Positions 7,407-13,927 of a stretch of DNA of 64,000 nt are shown one piece after another. Both the position numbers and the translations under genes were made by a program. The notes beneath the pieces were generated by a model. That model worked only from the letters and a program-made list of their open reading frames with translations. It did not search any database and had not been told where the DNA came from. Every line of letters starts with the position of its first letter. Positions within the stretch are counted from its first letter, which is position 1. This DNA is from Chloroflexota bacterium (lineage in GTDB: Bacteria > Chloroflexota > Anaerolineae > Anaerolineales > Anaerolineaceae), in assembly GCA_016887485.1 (NCBI GenBank), contig CP069394.1:1984001-2048000 (forward strand), written 5' to 3'.

Positions 7407-7886
7407 ATGAGCAGTGGCAGAATAAATATTGGTGATCACGCTCGAGATTTTACCCTCGAAGATACCCAAGGGCGCTTCACCCGCCTCTCAGATTACGAAG
7501 GCCAGCAAATCGTCTACCTGATCTTCAACCGCGGTTTTACCTGACCGTTCTGCCGCCGGCACATGGCGCAGTTGCGCCAGGACTATGCCCTTTTCACCCA
7601 GCGGAATGTCGCGGTGATCGCCGTGGGGCCCGAATCCGTCTATAAGTTCAAAACCTATTGGGACGAGAACGACCTGCCCTTCATCGGCCTAGCCGACCCG
7701 GAGCAGACCGCTGCCCGCCGCTATGAGCAGGAGATCAACCTCTTCAAGTTGGGCCGTATGCCCGCCCAGATCATCATCGACAAGGGCGGCATCGTGCGCT
7801 ATGCCCATTATTCCAATTCCATGTCAGATATTCCCCATAACGAGGAAATCCTGGCAGTGATTGACGAAATTGCCGGAGAATCGTAA
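7407..7886 (+). CDS. Predicted selenocysteine-containing AhpC/TSA peroxiredoxin (in-frame UGA at 7542)
   Basis: The 159-residue thioredoxin-fold peroxiredoxin would reduce peroxides in the cytosol. Reading from ATG 7407 (GGAG ribosome binding site 7 bases upstream) gives MSSGRINIGDHARDF, then LSDYEGQQIVYLIF, NRGFT, a TGA codon at 7542-7544, PFCRRHMAQLRQDY and on to a stop at 7886 without any other interruption. Relatives in this group carry C-P-F-C at this place, with the first Cys as peroxidatic residue. Here the reading is U46-P-F-C49. Family-like sequence continues on both sides in one frame, and a hairpin with a G-containing loop lies at 7564-7579. Selenocysteine is therefore more likely than a nonsense mutation, although no sel genes are in the window. 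An annotation starting at the internal ATG 7563 would lose the active site. Confidence 0.85.
7542..7579 (+). promoter_or_regulatory. UGA codon with candidate bacterial SECIS hairpin
   Basis: Starting 19 bases after the TGA (7542-7544), the mRNA can form a 6-bp hairpin: TGGCGC (7564-7569), loop AGTT (7570-7573), GCGCCA (7574-7579). A G is among the first two loop bases, and the spacing lies within what is known for bacterial SECIS elements read by SelB. The hairpin lies inside the coding sequence, so it is also constrained by protein coding. Confidence 0.6.
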
Positions 7887-7957
7887 GCATAGCCACTCGC
7901 GTACCCATTCATTGGTTACAATAGATCCGATGCTTTTATTTGTGGGAGGGAAACGGC

Positions 7958-9223
7958 GTGATCTGGGATTATGAAAACCTGCTGGCCAGAAGGTTGATCC
8001 TCTGGGCCATCTTGTGTGGTTTAATGGGTGCAGGGCTTTTGATTTTTGGTGAGCCGCTCTGGCAAGGCATTGGCCTGTCGGCTCTTAGCTGGGGGGTGAT
8101 CGACGCACTCGTGGCGAGTACCATCCTGGAAAAGGTCCAAAACCACCTGGGGCAGCATTCCACGTTTCAACTCGAAGATGCGGAAGCCGTCCGCCTGCGC
8201 AAGATCCTGTGGCGCAGCAACGCCCTGGACGTGCTCTATGCCGCCGCCGGTACGGCACTTTTATTTATTCTCGACCCCGGCCTCCCCTTCTGGCACGGTT
8301 TTGGCTGGGGGGTGATCCTGCAAGGGGTGTTTCTGTTCGCCTTCGACCTTTACCACGCCCTCCACGTCCCCGACCCCCTGCAAATGCCCGCCCTGCCCTG
8401 GTTCACCGACCCGCGCCATGCCCCCTTCACATTGGAAGGCGGCCAGGCAGCGGCTATCCTGGTGCACGGCTTCCCCGGCACAGCGTTGGAGATTCGCCAA
8501 ATTGGTGAGATGCTATATCAGGCGGGTTGGACGGTGCGCGGAGTGCGACTGCCCGGCTTTGGGCCGGAGCTGGTGGAACTCATTAACCACAATAATCGCG
8601 ACTGGGTGGCATTCGTTAAAACGCAGGTGAGCGAGTTGAGAGCCTCCGGTCACAGCCCCATCCTGCTGGTCGGTTATTCCTTTGGCGGCGGGCTGGCATT
8701 GCAGGTTGCTGCGGAAACACCGGTTGATGGACTGGCCCTGTTGGCGCCATTTACCTGGCAGGAACCTCGCACCATGACCCCCATCCTCAATACCGCCCGC
8801 GCCCTTCTGCCGGTTGCCATTGACCCCTTCAAATTCGTACCCATCACTCATCCAATGATGATGGAAGAATTATTCCAGTATCTCCCGGAAATTGACCCGC
8901 ATAATCCGGACCAGCAGGCGGAACTTCGCTTGATCAAGGTCCCGCTGTATATCCTGAATCAGCTCCGGGAAGTCGGCCGGGAAGCGCTGACCGCTGCGCC
9001 CAAGGTGCAGACGCCCACCTTGATCATTCACGGTTCAAAAGATGACTTTATCCGTCCGCCCTCCATCAAACACCTGCGCGAAATCATGACTGCACCCATC
9101 CGGCTGGAAAGTGTGAATGGACCGCACAGCATGACCATGCCGCACAATCCCGCGTTGGGGGATGTGCTGGATCTGGTTGTCGATTTTGGTAATGAAATTT
9201 TAGAAGACTCCGCTCAGGGCTGA
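7958..9223 (+). CDS. Membrane-anchored alpha/beta hydrolase
   Basis: The protein of about 421 residues begins with four hydrophobic segments in its first ~135 residues (such as LILWAILCGLMGAGLLIF and FGWGVILQGVFLFAFDLYHAL). A serine hydrolase domain follows from about residue 165. The oxyanion region is ILVHGFPGT, the nucleophile Ser241 lies in GYSFGG, an acid residue is probably in GSKDDF, and His is in NGPHSMTM. This is a carboxylesterase or lipase type, with unknown substrate. The GTG at 7958 is chosen because GGGAGGG lies 7 bases upstream; a TTG at 7940 is in frame but lacks such a site. Its 3' end overlaps the convergent metal-ATPase gene by 10 bases. Confidence 0.82.
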   Translation: MIWDYENLLARRLILWAILCGLMGAGLLIFGEPLWQGIGLSALSWGVIDALVASTILEKVQNHLGQHSTFQLEDAEAVRLRKILWRSNALDVLYAAAGTALLFILDPGLPFWHGFGWGVILQGVFLFAFDLYHALHVPDPLQMPALPWFTDPRHAPFTLEGGQAAAILVHGFPGTALEIRQIGEMLYQAGWTVRGVRLPGFGPELVELINHNNRDWVAFVKTQVSELRASGHSPILLVGYSFGGGLALQVAAETPVDGLALLAPFTWQEPRTMTPILNTARALLPVAIDPFKFVPITHPMMMEELFQYLPEIDPHNPDQQAELRLIKVPLYILNQLREVGREALTAAPKVQTPTLIIHGSKDDFIRPPSIKHLREIMTAPIRLESVNGPHSMTMPHNPALGDVLDLVVDFGNEILEDSAQG

Positions 9224-11394
9224 ACGCTGAAGTGCAAAGCCCGCAGACCGTTGAGAGTCACCAGCAGCGAGACGCCCATATCCGCCATCACCGCCATCCA
9301 AAGCGGTGCATAGCCCAGAAAAGCGATCGCCATCACCAGCAGTTTAATCGCAATACTGAAAACAATGTTCTGGCGTACCAGCCGGTTTGCAAACCGCGAC
9401 AACCAAATGGCAAAAGGCAGTTTGCCGAGGTCATCGGCCATCAGCACCACATCGGCGGTTTCCATTGCCTGCATACTACCGCTACCGCCCATCGCAATCC
9501 CCAGGTCCGCTGAGGCCAGCGCAGGGGCATCATTGATCCCATCCCCCACCATCGCCACCGAACCATATTCCGCCCGCAGCGCCGAGATCGCTTCCTGCTT
9601 ATCGCCCGGCAGCAGATTCGCACGGACATCCATCAAACCGACCTTCTGCGCCATCACCGCGGCCACCGTGGCGTTATCTCCGGTGAGCATCACGGTATGT
9701 TTATGCATGTCATTCAGTTGGCGTACCACCACCTGAGCGTCATCTCGCAGGGTATCAGCCACGGACAGGAAACCGCGCACATGGTCACCATCACAAAGCA
9801 GCATGGCCGTGCGCCCGCCGGATTCGGCCTGTTTCACCCACTGGTGGACATCAGTGGGGATATTATGTTCAGCTTCAAAAAGTCGCAGACTGCCAATGGT
9901 CATCAACTGGCCATTGACCCGTCCTTCCAGTCCCAGGCCGCCGCGGGTCGTCAACCCCTCCGCAGCTGGATAGCGATCCAGTAAATGGCGTTTCTCTGCC
10001 TCTGCCGTGATCGCCTGGGCCAGGGGGTGAGTGCTGTGACGCTCGAGGGCATAGGCTAACGCCACCAGATCATCACATGCCGCACAGGCGGTATCGCCGA
10101 TGCAGCCCAGATCACGACTCTCCACCACCTGCGGCTCACCGGTGGTCAGGGTGCCGGTTTTATCAAAAGCAAAGGCCCCAACTTTCGAGAGTTGTTCCAT
10201 GAAGATCCCGCCCTTAAAGAGCACGCCTTCCTTGGCCGCGCGGGTGAGGCTGGCCACCATCGTCACGGGGGTGGAAATCACCAGGGCACAGGGGCAGCTG
10301 ATCACCAGCAGGACCAAGGCCCGCTGCAGCCAGCCGCGGGTGCCATCCGCCGGATTGAGGAAAGGTTCGCCAAAGAAGAGCGGTGGGATCACGGCCATCA
10401 ACACCGCCAGGACCACCATCGCCGGGGTGTAATATTGCGCAAATTTATCAATGAACTTCTGGCTGCGGGATTGCCGGTTTTGGGCTTCTGTCACCATCTG
10501 GATGATCCGGTTGAGGGTGCTGTCCTCGGTCAGCCGGGTCACTTCCACCACGAGCTGACCGCTGCCGTTCACCGTGCCGCTAAAGACCTCATCCCCTTTG
10601 TCCTTCCAGACTGGCAGGCTCTCGCCCGTGATCGGTGCCTGGTTGATGTCACTCTGCCCATCTGCAATTAGGCCATCAGCCGGAATACGGTCTCCTGCGC
10701 GCACCAGAATCCGGTCACCGATCGCCAATTCTTCCACCGGCACAAGGTATTCATGGTCGCCATGCAGCTTGATGGCATGAGTCGGGGAAAGGTCCTTTAA
10801 GTTGGAGAGCGTGCCGCGGGCGCGCTCATTGGTGAAGCCTTCCAAAGCCTCCGCCAGATCAAAGAGCAGGATCAGGGAGGCGGCTTCAGCATATTCACCG
10901 ATCACCACCGCGCCGATCCCGGCCAGTGTCATCAGGAAATTAATATTGAAGGTGTGGTTGATCCACAGGTTCATCACCCCGTTGCGGGCAATTGGCCAGC
11001 CAGCCAAAATCAACGCACCGATCTGAAGCGCCACGGCCACCCAGGATGGCAAGCCCAACCAACTCAGCAGCAGAGATAGCAACACCACCCCGCCAGCGAT
11101 CAGGGCAAGCTGGGTCTCAATACTTTGCAGCAGATAGCGCCAGAACCCCAATACCGCGTTGGGTTCCGCAGCCGGGGCATTCGCCCGCGGTTCTTCCGCT
11201 GCCACGCCGTATCCCAGCCGGGTGACCATTTTACGGACATCATCCTCGGAAACCGTCCCGCTGACGGTCAAAGTGCCATCAAAAAAGGACAATTCTACTT
11301 TTTCCACACCGGGCAGGGATGCTACCGACCCCTCCAGCCCCTTGGCGCAATCAACACAATCCAAACCTGTAATTTTTAAGTTCAACTCATTCAT
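9214..11394 (-). CDS. cadA: Heavy-metal translocating P1B-type ATPase (Zn/Cd/Pb type)
   Basis: The 726-residue membrane pump exports divalent soft metals using ATP. It has an N-terminal HMA domain with the metal-binding GLDCVDC motif, then transmembrane segments and the SCPCAL ion-site motif typical of the Zn/Cd/Pb subgroup. The phosphorylated Asp411 is in DKTGTLT, followed by the HP motif in HSTHPLAQ and the hinge GDGINDAPAL. The gene follows an ArsR/SmtB-type repressor by 15 bp, so both form a metal-inducible operon. Copper ATPases share most of these motifs, but the neighbouring regulator and the TGLDCVDC head point to Zn/Cd. Confidence 0.93.
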   Translation of the reverse strand: MNELNLKITGLDCVDCAKGLEGSVASLPGVEKVELSFFDGTLTVSGTVSEDDVRKMVTRLGYGVAAEEPRANAPAAEPNAVLGFWRYLLQSIETQLALIAGGVVLLSLLLSWLGLPSWVAVALQIGALILAGWPIARNGVMNLWINHTFNINFLMTLAGIGAVVIGEYAEAASLILLFDLAEALEGFTNERARGTLSNLKDLSPTHAIKLHGDHEYLVPVEELAIGDRILVRAGDRIPADGLIADGQSDINQAPITGESLPVWKDKGDEVFSGTVNGSGQLVVEVTRLTEDSTLNRIIQMVTEAQNRQSRSQKFIDKFAQYYTPAMVVLAVLMAVIPPLFFGEPFLNPADGTRGWLQRALVLLVISCPCALVISTPVTMVASLTRAAKEGVLFKGGIFMEQLSKVGAFAFDKTGTLTTGEPQVVESRDLGCIGDTACAACDDLVALAYALERHSTHPLAQAITAEAEKRHLLDRYPAAEGLTTRGGLGLEGRVNGQLMTIGSLRLFEAEHNIPTDVHQWVKQAESGGRTAMLLCDGDHVRGFLSVADTLRDDAQVVVRQLNDMHKHTVMLTGDNATVAAVMAQKVGLMDVRANLLPGDKQEAISALRAEYGSVAMVGDGINDAPALASADLGIAMGGSGSMQAMETADVVLMADDLGKLPFAIWLSRFANRLVRQNIVFSIAIKLLVMAIAFLGYAPLWMAVMADMGVSLLVTLNGLRALHFSVQP

Positions 11395-11409
11395 TACTAG
11401 TAAAAAACC

Positions 11410-11742
11410 TCATTCGTAAAGGATATGTTCCAGCGTACGGCCCAGAATGTCACGGACATGATCATCCGCCAGGTCATAATAGACCTCGCGGCCGTCCTTG
11501 CGGTAGCGCACGATGTCGAGACTGCGTAATAACCGCAGTTGGTGCGACACTGCGCTCGGCGAAACCTCCAAATGGTCCGCAATATCACCCACGCCGCATT
11601 CCCCTTCGGAGAGCAGCGCGAGGATCCGCAGCCGGGTGGGGTCTGCCAGGGCTTTAAAGCTCTCCGCCATGGTTAAAATGACCTCGTCGGTCAGCGCTTC
11701 GCCATTCAGCACCAGTGTTGTCTCTTTCGTCGTGTCCATCAT
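11410..11742 (-). CDS. ArsR/SmtB-family metal-sensing repressor
   Basis: The 110-residue winged-helix protein carries the family's DPTRLRILALLSEGE helix and the recognition segment VSPSAVSHQLRLLRSL. The CadC-type ELCVCD site is incomplete (ECGVGD). The C-terminal helix offers Asp93, His95, His106 and Glu110, close to the alpha-5 zinc site of SmtB/CzrA. It is therefore likely to release DNA on binding zinc or a similar metal. An AGGA ribosome binding site precedes ATG 11742; ATG 11739 is an alternative. It is the first gene of the operon with the P-type ATPase. Confidence 0.93.
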   Translation of the reverse strand: MMDTTKETTLVLNGEALTDEVILTMAESFKALADPTRLRILALLSEGECGVGDIADHLEVSPSAVSHQLRLLRSLDIVRYRKDGREVYYDLADDHVRDILGRTLEHILYE

Positions 11743-11753
11743 CTATTCCTGAT

Positions 11754-11802
11754 TATATGAGCATACGTTCATATATTATATGACATAACCTTTTCATGTC
11801 AA
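11754..11802 (-). promoter_or_regulatory. Promoter and ArsR-type operator of the metal-efflux operon
   Basis: On the minus strand TTGACA (11797-11802) and TATAAT (11775-11780) are 16 bp apart. Directly downstream lies an imperfect palindrome at 11754-11775 with outer arms TATATGA and TTCATATA, the usual form of ArsR/SmtB operators. Repressor bound there would cover the -10 edge and the transcription start. Confidence 0.85.
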
Positions 11803-11805
11803 GGA

Positions 11806-12270
11806 CTGTAGGTCACGCTTCCAGCGTGACAAAAAAGTCACGTAGACGGCTTCGCCGCCATACGTGACCTGCGTGAATCGTATTTAATAAGTGTAGGGGG
11901 CGCTCCGCTTTTGAGCGTACCACATGGCTACACCAAACTCGCAATCAACAAAGTAGTCAACTGTAGGTCACGCTTCCAGCGTGACAAAAAAGTCACGTAA
12001 GCAGCTTCGCCGCCATACGTGACCTACGTGAATCGTATTTAATATGTGTAGGGTGCGCTCCGCTTTTGAGCGCACCACATGGCTACACCAGGCTCGTAAT
12101 CAACACAGTAGTCAACTGTAGGTCACGCTTCCAGCGTGACAAAAAAAGTCACGTAGGCAGCTTCGCCGCCATACGTGACCTACGTGAATCATATTTAATA
12201 TGTGTAGAGTGCGCTCCGCTTTTGAGCGCACCACATGGCTACACCAAACTCGCGATCAATAAAGTTGCCA
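11806..12270. repeat. Three-unit 155-bp tandem repeat that includes the 3' end of mgtE
   Basis: Units start at 11806, 11961 and 12116, each 155 bp long and about 90% alike. Each holds a GTAGGTCACGCTTCCAGCGTGAC hairpin, a GTCACGTA...TACGTGAC hairpin, a GTGCGCTC...GAGCGCACC hairpin and then CATGGCTACACCA plus about 30 bases. In the last unit those 30 bases are the real end of mgtE (codons for LLIASLV and stop). In the first two they are decayed copies of it. The intergenic region holds no other gene. Confidence 0.85.
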
Positions 12271-13597
12271 GACCGAGGTAGAAGAAATAGCCCAGAGTGT
12301 CGGTCATGGTCGTCACCAAAATCGGCGAGGCCAGGGCAGGGTCAAATTTAAGCCGGTGCATCAACATCGGCACCAGCACGCCTGCTATCCCGGCGCAGAT
12401 CATATTCAATAATGTGGCGCTCCCCACCACGAAACCCAGCAGCGGCGTTCCCTTCCAGATTAAGGCAATCACAGCCACGATCAGGCCAATGCTGATACCG
12501 TTCACCAGTCCCAATAGCAGCTCACGCCCGAGGGCCTTCAAACCCTCCTTGGGGGCAATATCCCCCAACGCCAGCCCGCGTACCGTGACGGTCAGAGTTT
12601 GTGTGGCCGCGCTGCCACTGACTCCTGCCACGATCGGGAAGAAAGCCGCGATCACCGCGACCTGAGCGATCGTGTTTTCAAAGACGCTCAACACGGTCGA
12701 AGAGATCAGCGCAGTCAGTAAATTCAACACCAGCCAAGGCAGCCGGGTCTTCATCGCTGAACTCAGAGCGACATCGGCAGGCTGTTCCTTGGGAACACCA
12801 CCCAAACGGTAGATATCCTCGGTGGCCTCGTCTTCCAAGACGTCCAGCAAGTCATCGTAGGTGATCATGCCGACCAAATGATGCTCTTCATCGACCACAG
12901 GCAGAGCCAACAAGTCATACCGCTGCATCAAACGGGCTGCTTCTTCCTGGTCGGCCCCTACATTGACCGAGATGGGGTCCTTATCCATGATCTCTCGGAT
13001 CACCGTGCCAGGTTTGGCGATCACCAGCTGGCGCAGTGAAACCACGCCGACCAGATGACCGTCTTTATCCTGCACAAAAAGATAATAGATATCTTCTGAA
13101 TCGGGAGAAAGATGCCGCAGATGCCAGATCGCCTCATCAACGGTCATATCCTGCTCAATCATGACATCCAGAGAGGTCATCACACCACCGGCGGTCTCAT
13201 CCGGGTGCTCCAAAAGCAAGCGGACCTCTTCCGGGTCATTGATCTGGGAAAGGACTTCCTCGGCTTGCTCCGGGGGAATATCACCCAGCAGGTCAGCCGC
13301 CTCATCCGGTTCCATGTTATCAACGATCTCCACCAACCGGTCTGTTTCCATCCGGTTGGCGATCTCGGCTACGTCTTCATCCTCCAATTCTTCGAGGATG
13401 TCTGCAGTATTTTCAGGTGTCAGTAAGGGGATAATTTCCTGCTGCTGCTCGGGAGGCAGATCAGAAAAAACGTCGGCCTGGTCGGAACGTCTCAACTTTT
13501 CGAGAAGTGTGGATACTTCATCCCAGTTACCCTCCGAAGCCGCTTGACGGATCAGTTCGAGCACTTCATCAATACTGTTGAGATCTTTGATTACCAT
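12239..13597 (-). CDS. mgtE: MgtE-type magnesium transporter
   Basis: The 452-residue inner-membrane channel imports Mg2+. It has the acidic helical N domain (about 1-130, with repeated LLxxLxPEQAAEVL-like helices), a pair of CBS domains (about 131-255, including YDLLALPVVDEEHHLVGMITYDDLLD) and five transmembrane segments in the last 170 residues. Loops such as RLPWLVLNLLTALIS and PIVAGVSGSAATQTLTVTVRGLA are characteristic of the pore domain. Length is normal for the family. A structured leader with an intrinsic terminator precedes the gene, so expression is probably controlled by transcription attenuation. Its last codons lie inside the tandem repeat at 11806-12270. Confidence 0.95.
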   Translation of the reverse strand: MVIKDLNSIDEVLELIRQAASEGNWDEVSTLLEKLRRSDQADVFSDLPPEQQQEIIPLLTPENTADILEELEDEDVAEIANRMETDRLVEIVDNMEPDEAADLLGDIPPEQAEEVLSQINDPEEVRLLLEHPDETAGGVMTSLDVMIEQDMTVDEAIWHLRHLSPDSEDIYYLFVQDKDGHLVGVVSLRQLVIAKPGTVIREIMDKDPISVNVGADQEEAARLMQRYDLLALPVVDEEHHLVGMITYDDLLDVLEDEATEDIYRLGGVPKEQPADVALSSAMKTRLPWLVLNLLTALISSTVLSVFENTIAQVAVIAAFFPIVAGVSGSAATQTLTVTVRGLALGDIAPKEGLKALGRELLLGLVNGISIGLIVAVIALIWKGTPLLGFVVGSATLLNMICAGIAGVLVPMLMHRLKFDPALASPILVTTMTDTLGYFFYLGLATLLIASLV

Positions 13598-13634
13598 GTT
13601 TGCCTCCAGACACGACCTTTAATTAGAGCGCATG

Positions 13635-13675
13635 AAAAAAAGACCATCACGTTTGAGATAGTCGCGAAGGTCTTT
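13635..13675 (-). terminator. Intrinsic terminator in the mgtE leader
   Basis: On the minus strand AAAGACC (13669-13675) pairs with GGTCTTT (13639-13645), with further inner pairs between CGCG and CGTG, followed by a run of seven Ts. It lies about 38 bases before the mgtE start codon and in the same direction, so it must act as a conditional terminator. Confidence 0.8.
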
Positions 13676-13822
13676 CCACAGCAAACACAGGCAGGCGGCA
13701 AATGCCAGAGATTAACTCAATAATCCTCCTGCAAATGTCACCAACACAGCCCCCTGGCTGGGAACGTCCTTCCAGTATCTATCACTACCTAAATCGTCAT
13801 CGTTCATTGCAGGTTAAGTATA
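13676..13822 (-). ncRNA. Structured mgtE leader, candidate metal-responsive riboswitch
   Basis: A -10 box TATACT lies at 13817-13822, so transcription would begin near 13810. Between there and the terminator the RNA can fold several hairpins: CTGGAA with TTCCCAG, CAGCC with GGCTG, GATTA with TAATC, and a closing stem GCAGGAGG with CCGCCTGC (one mismatch). A leader of this size ending in a terminator before a Mg2+ transporter suggests a metal-sensing switch. I could not match it with confidence to the M-box or to any other known class. Confidence 0.5.
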
Positions 13823-13870
13823 CACAAAATCCCGAAAATTTGCGCTAGATTTTCTACGGTATCAAAAAAA

Positions 13871-13902
13871 ATGAAAAGAGGGATGCAATTGGCGCATCCC
13901 TC
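13871..13902 (-). terminator. Terminator of the prolyl oligopeptidase gene
   Basis: A 9-bp stem (GAGGGATGC with GCATCCCTC, 7-base loop) is followed on the minus strand by a T-rich stretch, 26 bases beyond the stop codon. Confidence 0.8.
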
Positions 13903-13927
13903 ATAAAAGATCTTGATAGTACTACCT

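Noticed and set aside
7542-7544. Nonsense mutation making the peroxiredoxin a pseudogene
   Set aside because: The rest of the frame is intact, with a good promoter and start site, and the stop falls exactly on the catalytic position; recoding is more likely, though not proven.
11806-12270. Possible CRISPR array
   Set aside because: The units are 155 bp with no unique spacers, and each contains internal palindromes and a copy of the mgtE tail; no cas genes are near.
12066-12281. Short plus-strand open frame inside the tandem repeat
   Set aside because: It only reads through repeat units and changes with the number of copies.
13620-13830. Assignment of the mgtE leader to the M-box class
   Set aside because: The start TTAGGT is suggestive, but the other conserved blocks could not be found by eye.
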